Source: Alistipes sp.
GTDB taxonomy: Bacteria > Bacteroidota > Bacteroidia > Bacteroidales > Rikenellaceae
Direction: 5' to 3'
Length of the DNA: 57,560 nt
NCBI GenBank assembly: GCA_017403125.1
Contig: JAFQOR010000028.1
Span: forward strand, 1-57,560
Shown: positions 35,974 to 43,293 of the stretch, in pieces
Layout of the letters: each line of letters begins with the position of its first letter
Numbering within the stretch: the stretch's first letter is position 1
The notes under the pieces: model-generated
The model's database searches: none
Told to the model about the DNA's origin: nothing
Seen by the model: the letters and a program-made list of their open reading frames with translations, nothing else
Translations under genes and position numbers: made by a program

Positions 35974-36429
35974 ATGGCGGCAGATATCACAATCTATACC
36001 GACGGCTCGGCTCTGGGAAATCCGGGGCCGGGCGGTTATGGTGTGGTGATGCTTTCGGGCCCCTACCGCAAGGAGTTATCGCAGGGTTATCGTCTTACAA
36101 CAAACAACCGCATGGAGCTTATGGCGGTGTGCGTGGCATTGGAGTCGTTGCGTTTTGCCGGCAGCAATGTCACACTTTACTCCGACTCGAAGTATGTTGT
36201 CGAGGCAGTAAACCAGCGCTGGGTGCTAAATTGGGAGAAGAGCAACTTCCGCGGCAAGAAGAATCCCGATCTGTGGATGCGTTTCTTGCGCATATACCGC
36301 CGACACAACGTGCGTTTCGTGTGGGTCAAGGGTCACGCCTCGACCATCGAGAACAACCGTTGCGACCACCTCGCTGTGGCAGCAGCACAATCGGGCAACT
36401 TGTTGGAAGATACGGGTTATAGCGAGTAA
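35974..36429 (+). CDS. rnhA: ribonuclease HI
   Basis: This 151-residue protein has the catalytic carboxylates D10 (IYTDGSALGNPG), E48 (NNRMELMAV), D71 (LYSDSKYVV) and D131 (NNRCDHLA), with H121 in the flexible KGHAS loop. It cuts the RNA of RNA:DNA hybrids using Mg ions. The basic handle region WEKSNFRGKKNPDLW is present, as in the E. coli type. It is cotranscribed with valS (gap three nt). Confidence 0.95.
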   Translation: MAADITIYTDGSALGNPGPGGYGVVMLSGPYRKELSQGYRLTTNNRMELMAVCVALESLRFAGSNVTLYSDSKYVVEAVNQRWVLNWEKSNFRGKKNPDLWMRFLRIYRRHNVRFVWVKGHASTIENNRCDHLAVAAAQSGNLLEDTGYSE

Positions 36430-36471
36430 CGACCGAAGCATCGAGCCGACACAATAATTTTAGGATTTAGG

Positions 36472-37098
36472 ATGGATAGCCAAACGAAGAGTTTTACGAA
36501 GCAGTCGTGGAAGCCGGGAACACTCATCTACCCTCTTCCCGCGGTCTTGGTTAGCTGCGGCGCCTCGCCCGAGGAGTATAACATGCTCACCATAGCGTGG
36601 ACCGGCACGGTTTGCACCGAGCCTCCAATGTGCTATATCTCGGTACGCAAGCAGCGACACTCCTACGACATTATACGTCGTACAGGCGATTTTGTCATCA
36701 ACCTCACCACCGAGGAGATGGCACGCGCCACGGATTGGTGCGGCGTGAAGTCGGGGGCACAGGTAGATAAGTGGCAGGAGATGGGTCTTACGCCCATGAC
36801 ATGCGACCATGTGTCGGCACCCATAATTGCCGAGTCGCCGCTGTCGATATGCTGCAAGGTGCGACAAGTCATCGAGCTCGGGACACACGATATGTTCCTT
36901 GCCGACGTCGTAGGCATCGAGGCCGACGAGCGATATATCGACCCGGAGACGGGGAAGTTCTCGTTGGAGAGGGCTCACCCCATAGTCTATTCACACGGCG
37001 AGTACTTCACCTTGGGCAAGCTCATAGGGCACTTCGGATGGTCGGTACGCAAGCGCACCATGAAGCGACATAAGAGAATCGAAAAAACAAAGAGATAG
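36472..37098 (+). CDS. flavoredoxin-like flavin reductase family protein
   Basis: This 208-residue protein opens with WKPGTLIYPLPAVLVSCG and has YNMLTIAWTGTVCTEPPMCYISVRKQRHSY cut across strands typical of the FMN-binding split barrel of flavoredoxins, then GDFVINLTTEEMARATDWCG. Family members bind FMN and reduce flavin or accept electrons in anaerobes; the partner is unknown. The C-terminus is basic (RKRTMKRHKRIEKTKR). It is 42 nt after rnhA and two nt before the next gene, so the run valS-rnhA-flavin reductase-hypothetical may be one operon. Confidence 0.85.
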   Translation: MDSQTKSFTKQSWKPGTLIYPLPAVLVSCGASPEEYNMLTIAWTGTVCTEPPMCYISVRKQRHSYDIIRRTGDFVINLTTEEMARATDWCGVKSGAQVDKWQEMGLTPMTCDHVSAPIIAESPLSICCKVRQVIELGTHDMFLADVVGIEADERYIDPETGKFSLERAHPIVYSHGEYFTLGKLIGHFGWSVRKRTMKRHKRIEKTKR

Positions 37099-37100
37099 AT

Positions 37101-37676
37101 ATGAACGAACAACAACACGACCTGCTAAACAAATACGAGGAGGCACTACGCAAGACTCTTACGGAGCGCCTTACCGAGGGTAAATGGTTGGAGGGTCGCC
37201 TTTTGGAGGTTGAGGAGCTCAACGAGAAGTGGCATGCCGCAGCACCCTCCTACATGGCAGATGCCGTACCCGAAATTGCAAAATACCCGCTTGTAGCCAT
37301 AGCCTGGGCAATGTATGAAGGCATGGCTGCCGCCACGCTCTGGGACAAGGAGTGGAGCCGTTATGAAGGTGTAGAGGATATTCACAAGATGCTTACCGAG
37401 CCTCGTGGCTTCGACTGCATGGACGAGTACATAACCGAGATATTGCTCGCCCTGCCCCTCGGTTCGCAGGAGGCGGAGCGCATCGAGGATATGATACGCT
37501 CGACGGCAGAGACTGCGCAGATGCTCATACGCAAGGAGGGCATCGAGGCGCAGAGCGTCATGGCGTTCCACATCTTTGCCCGCACTACGAAGGTTATGTT
37601 CGAGGCGGGTGTTGCGGTGCAGTTGCGCCGTTTGGGCTACAACTATGTTAAGGTTAATGCCGAGGTCGTAAGCTAA
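37101..37676 (+). CDS. conserved-looking hypothetical cytoplasmic protein
   Basis: This 191-residue, mostly helical acidic protein has no signal peptide or membrane segment and no motif I recognise. Stretches such as SYMADAVPEIAKYPLVAIAW and ILLALPLGSQEAERIEDMIR suggest a helical bundle. It starts two nt after the flavin reductase stop and ends at a strong terminator, so it is the last gene of that operon. Confidence 0.65.
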   Translation: MNEQQHDLLNKYEEALRKTLTERLTEGKWLEGRLLEVEELNEKWHAAAPSYMADAVPEIAKYPLVAIAWAMYEGMAAATLWDKEWSRYEGVEDIHKMLTEPRGFDCMDEYITEILLALPLGSQEAERIEDMIRSTAETAQMLIRKEGIEAQSVMAFHIFARTTKVMFEAGVAVQLRRLGYNYVKVNAEVVS

Positions 37677-37708
37677 AAAGCGAGGGACGACAAGAGGAAT
37701 AGGACTAC

Positions 37709-37750
37709 GGGCGAAGAGCACGATACATAGTTGCTCTTCGCCCATTTTTT
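37709..37750 (+). terminator. intrinsic terminator
   Basis: A perfect 12-bp stem (gggcgaagagca / tgctcttcgccc) with an 11-base loop is followed by atttttt. It ends the valS operon. The rest of the 367-nt gap holds the rplM promoter and no ORF. Confidence 0.9.
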
Positions 37751-37954
37751 ATTGGAGCCGAGGCGGGGCGCCAACCCCCAAATATTCAGACCATCGCCCA
37801 GCATCGAACAGACGACATTACTATACCCGCCCAACGCCCCATCGTTTACTGTTTTTGGGGAGTGGCAACAAAAAAAATACCACCTCGAAATAACGTTATC
37901 TCACTAATTACTAACACATTGACAGTTGCTCTAAAAAAAGTATTTTACGAAAAA

Positions 37955-37984
37955 TTTGTGGATGCTGAAAAATTAGTATCTTTG
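37955..37984 (+). promoter_or_regulatory. promoter of the rplM-rpsI operon
   Basis: TTTG (37955-37958) and TATCTTTG (37977-37984) are 18 nt apart, slightly short of the usual spacer. A small hairpin (ctctt-aa-aagag) sits at the 5' end of the leader, which runs about 50 nt to the rplM start and could be part of a ribosomal-protein control element. Confidence 0.75.
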
Positions 37985-38043
37985 CACGCTCTTAAAAGAG
38001 TATTGGATTACAATTAGTATTTATAAATTAAACGTAAAGTAAA

Positions 38044-38505
38044 GTGGATTCAAAGAGTTACAAGACAATCTCGGTCAAGGCAGAGGACGCTCAGAAGGAG
38101 TGGTTCGTGATTGACGCTACGAACGAGATTTTGGGACGCCTTGCTTCGCAGGTGGCAAAGATCCTCCGCGGCAAGAACAAGCCCAGCTACACTCCCCACA
38201 CTAACTGCGGTGACTTCGTTATCGTAATTAATGCGGACAAGGTGAAGCTTACGGGCGCAAAGATGACCGATAAGGTCTATACACGCTACACCGGTTTCCC
38301 CGGCGGTCAGCGTTTCGCTACTCCTGCCGACTTCCTCACTACCGACAAGAAGCCGGAGTTTGTTGTTGAGCACGCAGTACGCGGCATGTTGCCCAAGACC
38401 CGTTTGGGCGAGGCAATCATGAAGAATTTGAAGGTTTATGCAGGCGCCGAGCATCCTCACGCTGCACAGAACCCCAAGGAGATTAAGTTAAACGAGATTA
38501 AGTAA
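38044..38505 (+). CDS. rplM: 50S ribosomal protein L13
   Basis: This 153-residue protein has the L13 core EWFVIDATNEILGRLASQVA (about 20-39), NCGDFVIVINADKVKLTG and VRGMLPKTRLG. The start is a GTG at 38044; no in-frame ATG nearby fits the family N-terminus MDSKSYKTIS. L13 is an early-assembly 50S protein. It is five nt upstream of rpsI, the usual order. Confidence 0.96.
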   Translation: MDSKSYKTISVKAEDAQKEWFVIDATNEILGRLASQVAKILRGKNKPSYTPHTNCGDFVIVINADKVKLTGAKMTDKVYTRYTGFPGGQRFATPADFLTTDKKPEFVVEHAVRGMLPKTRLGEAIMKNLKVYAGAEHPHAAQNPKEIKLNEIK

Positions 38506-38510
38506 GAGTT

Positions 38511-38897
38511 ATGGAAGTTGTAAACACCGTAGGTCGCCGTAAGGCAGCTGTGGCTCGCGTATTCGTGAAGCCGGGCAATGGTAAGATTACAATCAACCAC
38601 AAGGAGTTGGAGGTTTACTTCCCCTTGCACATTCTTCAGTATGAGGTTAAACAGCCCTTGCTCGTAACCAATACATTGGAGAACTACGACGTTACTATCA
38701 ACCTCGTAGGTGGTGGTATCAAGGGTCAGGCCGAGGCTGCCCGCATGGGTATCGCTCGTGCACTCTGCCAGATCGATGCAGAGATGCGTCCTGTATTGAA
38801 GAAGAACGGCTTCCTCATGCGTGACTCACGCGAGGTTGAGCGTAAGAAGCCCGGTCAGCCCGGAGCACGTCGTAAGTTCCAGTTCAGTAAGCGTTAA
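38511..38897 (+). CDS. rpsI: 30S ribosomal protein S9
   Basis: This 128-residue protein has the S9 signature GGGIKGQAEAARMGIARALC and the basic tail KKPGQPGARRKFQFSKR, whose terminal Arg reaches the P-site tRNA. VNTVGRRKAAVARVFVKPG opens the domain. It follows rplM after five nt. Confidence 0.96.
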   Translation: MEVVNTVGRRKAAVARVFVKPGNGKITINHKELEVYFPLHILQYEVKQPLLVTNTLENYDVTINLVGGGIKGQAEAARMGIARALCQIDAEMRPVLKKNGFLMRDSREVERKKPGQPGARRKFQFSKR

Positions 38898-38929
38898 TCC
38901 TTACCGACCGACTTCGGCAAAACAAAAAG

Positions 38930-39100
38930 GCACAATCAGGGTTCGAAACCTTTGGGACTACACCTATTATTATATATCGCGCGAGCGATGGCGAAAAGGG
39001 GCATAGGCCTACAATACTTCTCGCGGTGTGCTGCCCAAGTGGTTGCCCGGTTGCGGAAAACCGGCAAGAACACTCCAAACATAAGAGTGCTACTTGCAGG
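38930..39100 (+). ncRNA. candidate structured leader of rpsB
   Basis: The 243-nt rpsI-rpsB gap is rich in nested pairings: aaagg/ccttt around gggttcgaaacc (about 38935-38953); cgcgag (38980-38985) with ctcgcg (39020-39025) enclosing the palindrome taggccta; and a three-way-junction-like fold with caagt (39036-39040) pairing acttg (39092-39096), enclosing ttg-c-ccggtt/aaccggcaa (39043-39067) and cactc/gagtg (39071-39089). It ends at an A-rich ribosome-binding region. It may be a ribosomal-protein autoregulatory leader; no known motif is claimed. Confidence 0.5.
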
Positions 39101-39140
39101 TTGATAAAAAGAGTAAAAAAACAAAAAAAACAAAACAGTC

Positions 39141-39992
39141 ATGTCACGTACAGATTTTAATACACTTTTGGAGGCCGGTGTACACTTCGGTCACTTGAAG
39201 CGTAAGTGGAACCCTAAAATGGCTCCCTACATCTTCATGGAGAAGAACGGCATCCACATCATCGATCTTCACAAGACCGTAATCAAGCTTGATGAGGCAG
39301 CTGCTGCCATGAAGCAGATCGTAAAGAGCGGTCGTCGCGTATTGTTCGTAGCAACAAAGAAGCAGGCAAAGGAGATCGTTGCCGAGAAGGTAGCAGCCGT
39401 AGGTATGCCTTACGTTACAGAGCGTTGGGCTGGCGGTATGCTTACAAACTTCCCCACTATACGTAAGGCCGTTAAGAAGATGGCTACCATCGATAAGATG
39501 ACCAACGACGGCACTTTCGACAATTTCTCAAAGCGCGAGAAGCTCCAGATTGCACGTCAGCGTGCAAAGTTGGAGAAGAACCTCGGTTCAATCGCCGACC
39601 TTAACCGTCTGCCCGCAGCTCTCTTCGTTATCGACGTACAGAAGGAGCAGAACGCCGTTAAGGAGGCAAAGCGTTTGAGCATCCCCGTATTTGCTATGGT
39701 AGATACTTGTTGTGATCCAACCGACATCGATTACGTTATTCCGGCAAATGACGACGCTCAGAAGTCTATCGCTACCATCCTCGATGTAGTATGTGCTGCT
39801 ATCGCAGAGGGTGCCGAGGAGCGCAAGTTGGAGAAGGAGAAGGAGGCTCAGGAGGCAGAGGCCCAGGAGGCTGCTTCGAAGAAGGAGGCAAAGCCCCGCA
39901 TCAAGAAGGCTGTTAAGGCTGCTGTTGATACCGAGGAGCAGGTTCTCGCCGAGGTAGTAGCTGCTACCGAGGAGGGTGCCAAGGAGGAGTAA
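39141..39992 (+). CDS. rpsB: 30S ribosomal protein S2
   Basis: This 283-residue protein opens MSRTDFNTLLEAGVHFGHL with RKWNPKMAPYIF, and has VLFVATKKQAKEIV, TERWAGGMLTNF and PVFAMVDTCCDPTDIDYVIP. The C-terminus (about 225-283) is a Lys/Glu/Ala-rich extension common in Bacteroidota. S2 joins the 30S late and holds bS1. It is 116 nt upstream of tsf, the usual order, with a large hairpin between them. Confidence 0.96.
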   Translation: MSRTDFNTLLEAGVHFGHLKRKWNPKMAPYIFMEKNGIHIIDLHKTVIKLDEAAAAMKQIVKSGRRVLFVATKKQAKEIVAEKVAAVGMPYVTERWAGGMLTNFPTIRKAVKKMATIDKMTNDGTFDNFSKREKLQIARQRAKLEKNLGSIADLNRLPAALFVIDVQKEQNAVKEAKRLSIPVFAMVDTCCDPTDIDYVIPANDDAQKSIATILDVVCAAIAEGAEERKLEKEKEAQEAEAQEAASKKEAKPRIKKAVKAAVDTEEQVLAEVVAATEEGAKEE

Positions 39993-40026
39993 TCCTGCTA
40001 TCCTAAACCAATTCTCAAAAGCTTTT

Positions 40027-40068
40027 AACCTTATGGGCGGGCAGACAGTGGTCCGCTCGCCCAAGGTT
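40027..40068 (+). promoter_or_regulatory. hairpin between rpsB and tsf
   Basis: aacctt (40027-40032) pairs with aaggtt (40063-40068) and encloses an imperfect GC-rich stem (gggcgggc / gctcgccc) with a loop of about ten bases. It lacks a T run, so partial termination, mRNA processing or translational control are all possible. Confidence 0.5.
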
Positions 40069-40108
40069 TATTAAACAGTTATTAACGATTAAAACAGATT
40101 CATATATT

Positions 40109-40939
40109 ATGGAAATCAAAGCAGCTGATGTAATGAAGCTCCGCAAGATGACCGGTGCAGGTATGATGGATTGCAAGAAGGCCTTGCAGGAGGCTGAGGG
40201 CGATTTCGACCGCGCAAAGGATATCATCCGCGAGAAGGGTAAACTTATTGTTGCAAAGCGTTCGGATCGTACAGCTACCGAGGGTGTTGTTGTAACCAAG
40301 ATTGTTGGCGAGAAGGCATACATCCTTTGCCTCGCTTGCGAGACTGACTTCGTAGCCCAGAACGTTGAGTTCGGTGCTTCGGCAAACGCTATGTTGGAGG
40401 TTGCTGTTGCAGCTGACGCTGCTGACCGCGAGACACTTATGGGTGTTAAGGACAGCGAGGGTCACACCGTAGAGGAGATGGTTACCGAGAAGTCGGGTCA
40501 GACTGGCGAGAAGGTGGAGTTGGCATACTATGCACGCATCGAGGCTCCCTACTGCGTGGCTTACGTTCACTTCAACAAGAAGCTCGGCACCATCCTTGGT
40601 TTCAACAAGCCTATCGCCGAGGAGGTAGCAAAGACTGTTGCTATGCAGGCTACCGCCATGGCTCCTATATCTATCGACGAGAACGACTGCCCCGCAGAGG
40701 TTGTTGAGAAGGAGAAGGCTATCGCTTTGGAGATGATGAAGCAGGATCCGAAGAACGCTAACAAGCCCGAGGCTATCTTGGAGAAGATTGCAGAGGGTAA
40801 GATGCGTAAGTTCTTCGAGGAGAACACTCTTCTCAACCAGTGCGTTGTTGGCGAGAAGGAGTCTATCCGCGAGCTCATCAACCGCACAGAGAGTGGTGCT
40901 ACGGTTGTTGCTTACAAGCGTTTCGCTTTGGAGGCATAA
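40109..40939 (+). CDS. tsf: elongation factor Ts
   Basis: This 276-residue protein opens with the UBA-like domain and signature LRKMTGAGMMDCKKALQEA (about 11-29), then IIREKGKLIVAKRSDR and CETDFVAQN. EF-Ts exchanges GDP for GTP on EF-Tu. The length matches the common form with two core subdomains. It ends at a strong terminator. Confidence 0.96.
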   Translation: MEIKAADVMKLRKMTGAGMMDCKKALQEAEGDFDRAKDIIREKGKLIVAKRSDRTATEGVVVTKIVGEKAYILCLACETDFVAQNVEFGASANAMLEVAVAADAADRETLMGVKDSEGHTVEEMVTEKSGQTGEKVELAYYARIEAPYCVAYVHFNKKLGTILGFNKPIAEEVAKTVAMQATAMAPISIDENDCPAEVVEKEKAIALEMMKQDPKNANKPEAILEKIAEGKMRKFFEENTLLNQCVVGEKESIRELINRTESGATVVAYKRFALEA

Positions 40940-40957
40940 AAAGCCAAAGTATCCTAA

Positions 40958-41000
40958 AACAAACAACTCCGCAACCTGTCTGGTTGCGGAGTTGTTTGTT
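40958..41000. terminator. bidirectional intrinsic terminator
   Basis: A perfect 19-bp stem (aacaaacaactccgcaacc paired with its inverse) and a five-base loop lie between tsf and the convergent nucleosidase gene. Confidence 0.88.
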
Positions 41001-41080
41001 ATATAGATAAAGTCATTTGCGTATGCTCGAACGCCCCTCTTGCGCTGCAAGCCAACCGACAGAGCAGGGGGATAGTCTGG

Positions 41081-41671
41081 TTAGACGAGTTCCAACTTTT
41101 CGAGCAGCGGCGTGAAGTCCGAGTGAGCATTTGCAAACTCCTCGTACGAGAGCTCGGAGTGCCCCTCCTCCGGGACATCCGACACATACTTTACGGCTAC
41201 AACCGGCAGATTGTCATATAGTTCGGCAACCTGACATATAGCCGCAATCTCCATATCGAAGAGCGCACGCTCCACGCCAAAACGAGCCTTAACCTCTCGC
41301 ACAATATCGCCATTAACGAACGAATCGCCTGTGAAAACGACCTCTTCGTCGCCACCTCGCAGGCTACGCGGGTCGGTAATCTCGGGGCAGAAGCCCTCGG
41401 GAATTATGGCATCGTGGTGTATTGCCTTGCAAGGCATGACAATATCGCCCTGCTTGCGACCTATGGCAGCTGCCGCAAAGCCTATGACAGCAAGCATATC
41501 GTATTTACACTCGGCGAGGGTCAGCGCACGCGACACTCCTGCCGACGACAAAGCCTTGCCTATGCCTACCTCCACAAGGTCGTAGCTGTTGCGTAGCGAC
41601 TGCGCCCTATCCAGAGCATAGCGCATGGCGCGATACTCGCGCGCCGTAGGAGCACATATCAACACCTTCAT
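41081..41671 (-). CDS. mtnN: 5'-methylthioadenosine/S-adenosylhomocysteine nucleosidase-like
   Basis: The protein has 196 residues from the ATG at 41671. It has the phosphorylase-superfamily pattern: EVGIGKALSSAGVSRAL, FTGDSFVNG, DMEIAAICQVAE (the VEMEA-like Glu motif) and VKYVSDVPEEGHSELSYEEF with the catalytic Asp of SD. It cleaves adenine from S-adenosylhomocysteine or methylthioadenosine. It starts one nt after the luxS stop, so the two successive steps of AI-2 formation are in one operon. It is shorter than the E. coli enzyme (232), so futalosine-type substrates remain an alternative. A nine-codon upstream extension would overlap luxS and is rejected. Confidence 0.85.
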   Translation of the reverse strand: MKVLICAPTAREYRAMRYALDRAQSLRNSYDLVEVGIGKALSSAGVSRALTLAECKYDMLAVIGFAAAAIGRKQGDIVMPCKAIHHDAIIPEGFCPEITDPRSLRGGDEEVVFTGDSFVNGDIVREVKARFGVERALFDMEIAAICQVAELYDNLPVVAVKYVSDVPEEGHSELSYEEFANAHSDFTPLLEKLELV

Positions 41672-41672
41672 A

Positions 41673-42185
41673 CTACCACCAACGCTTGTAAACATCACCT
41701 ATACCAAGCTCCGCCGCCTCATCTGCCGTAAAGAGTGTGCGCATATACTCCGCCATGGCGGCATTTGTAGTGTCGATGGCATAGAGACCGGGATTACCGC
41801 ACTGAATCTCGTTTAGGCCCACGACATCCGCTGCCGACTTCAAGGGGAATGCCTGCTTGTAGGCATTTGCCAACGCGCGACGTATATCCTCTGCCTCGAC
41901 ATCCTGCATCGTCGAGAGGTAGAAACCCGTCTTACAACCCATGGGGCAGAACGACACTATGCTCTTGCCAATCTTCTCGTCGAGACGCAGATAGTACGCC
42001 ATGAGGTGTTCGATGGTGTGCACCTCACCCGAGCCAAGAGGCGCATGCGCCATAGGGGCACGGAAGCGCAAGTCCCACGAACGCACCTGAAACTCATCGT
42101 TAATCGTATATACCGAGCGAAGATAGAGCCCCGCATCGAGTGTTCTGTGATCTACATCAAAAGATGAAACTACACCCTTTTTCAT
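41673..42185 (-). CDS. luxS: S-ribosylhomocysteine lyase LuxS
   Basis: This 170-residue metalloenzyme has the zinc ligands H56 and H60 in HTIEHLMAYYLR and C129 in NEIQCGNPG, and the catalytic cysteine C84 in CPMGCKTGFY. It splits S-ribosylhomocysteine into homocysteine and DPD, the precursor of autoinducer 2. The downstream gene is the nucleosidase that makes its substrate. It has its own promoter. No AI-2 receptor or Lsr import gene is nearby, so methyl-cycle detoxification may be the main role. Confidence 0.95.
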   Translation of the reverse strand: MKKGVVSSFDVDHRTLDAGLYLRSVYTINDEFQVRSWDLRFRAPMAHAPLGSGEVHTIEHLMAYYLRLDEKIGKSIVSFCPMGCKTGFYLSTMQDVEAEDIRRALANAYKQAFPLKSAADVVGLNEIQCGNPGLYAIDTTNAAMAEYMRTLFTADEAAELGIGDVYKRWW

Positions 42186-42220
42186 AATTTGTAATATGTT
42201 AAGTTCAATTTAGGATGTTG

Positions 42221-42253
42221 CAAAGTTAATAATTTTTTCGACTTTCGCACAAA
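42221..42253 (-). promoter_or_regulatory. promoter of luxS
   Basis: On the minus strand TTTG (42250-42253) and TAACTTTG (42221-42228) are separated by 21 nt, 36 nt before the start codon. Confidence 0.75.
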
Positions 42254-42259
42254 ATATAC

Positions 42260-42267
42260 TATCTTCG
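42260..42267 (+). promoter_or_regulatory. -7 element of the GSCFA gene
   Basis: TATCTTCG is one base from consensus, 29 nt before the ATG. TTCG at 42237-42240 is a weak -33 element with a 19-nt spacer. It interleaves with the divergent luxS promoter. Confidence 0.5.
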
Positions 42268-42296
42268 CGGAGTACAAAACAACATATTGTGAGAAT

Positions 42297-43268
42297 ATGA
42301 ACTTTCGCACCGAGATAGACATCGATAGATGGCAACACCCTATCGACTACCACCACAATATTTTAAGCCTCGGCTCATGCTTCGCCGACAACATTTCGGC
42401 AAAACTACGCGAAAATAAGTTTCGCGTTACGGCATCACCAACGGGCATACTCTTCAACCCCGCATCCATAGCCTCGGCGTTGGAGCGCATCGTTGAGTGT
42501 CGAGAGGTTAGCTCCGACGAACTAATCCTCTGCGATGGTCGCTACGTAAGCTACGACTTTCACTCGTCGCTTGGTGGCGAAAGTCCGGAGAGCGCACTGC
42601 AAATAATGAACAAGGCAATAGGTCACGCACACAGAGCCCTACAAAGTACTGACTTTCTGATTCTCACACTTGGCACAGCATGGGTCTATCGCCTTAACGC
42701 AAACGGAGACATCGTAGCCAACTGCCACAAGCAACCACAACGACTCTTCCACCGCGAGATGCTTGGCGTAGAGGAGATTGCAGATATTATGAGCCGCGCT
42801 ATCGAGCAACTTCCACGCCCGATGCACATCACACTTACCGTAAGCCCCGTACGCCACTTGGGCGACGGCCTCGCGGGTAACTCATTAAGCAAGGCGACAC
42901 TGCGTCTTGCCATCGAAGAGCTCACCAAACGCCACGACAACGTTGGCTACTTCCCATCGTACGAAATTCTCATGGACGACCTTCGCGACTATCGCTTCTA
43001 CGCCGAGGACATGACACACCCCTCGCCCACCGCCATAGAGTATATCGCCAAACGCTTCTTTGATGCCGCTCTCTCGCCCCGCGCCAAGGAGCTTATGCCA
43101 CAAATACGCCAAATAGTGCGTGCAGCACAACATCGACCTCTAAATCCCAAAAGCGAGGAGCATAAGGCGTTTTGTCGCAAACAGCTCGCAGCCATTGAGC
43201 AACTCGCCGAGATAGATTTTTCGGAAGAAAAGAGGATGTTTGAGCGTATATTACAAATAAATTTGTAA
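42297..43268 (+). CDS. GSCFA-domain protein
   Basis: This 323-residue protein contains the domain-naming LGSCFADN motif (about 26-33) and further SGNH-hydrolase-like features such as LTLGTAWVYR and HPSPTAIEYIAKRFFD, so it probably belongs to the SGNH/GDSL esterase superfamily. GSCFA proteins are common in Bacteroidota; acyl or acetyl ester hydrolysis is inferred. The gene ends 25 nt before the phosphatase-like gene. Confidence 0.87.
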   Translation: MNFRTEIDIDRWQHPIDYHHNILSLGSCFADNISAKLRENKFRVTASPTGILFNPASIASALERIVECREVSSDELILCDGRYVSYDFHSSLGGESPESALQIMNKAIGHAHRALQSTDFLILTLGTAWVYRLNANGDIVANCHKQPQRLFHREMLGVEEIADIMSRAIEQLPRPMHITLTVSPVRHLGDGLAGNSLSKATLRLAIEELTKRHDNVGYFPSYEILMDDLRDYRFYAEDMTHPSPTAIEYIAKRFFDAALSPRAKELMPQIRQIVRAAQHRPLNPKSEEHKAFCRKQLAAIEQLAEIDFSEEKRMFERILQINL

Positions 43269-43273
43269 TTTTG
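43266..43273 (+). promoter_or_regulatory. possible -7 element of the phosphatase-like gene
   Basis: TAATTTTG fits TAnnTTTG, 20 nt before the start; TTTG at 43239-43242 is 23 nt upstream, longer than usual. It overlaps the end of the GSCFA gene. Confidence 0.35.
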
Positions 43274-43293
43274 TAGATTATTTGACGCTACGA

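Noticed and set aside
38938-38950. tRNA-like T arm (gggttcgaaacc) before rpsB
   Set aside because: No acceptor stem, D arm or anticodon arm can be placed around it; it is better explained as a hairpin of the rpsB leader.
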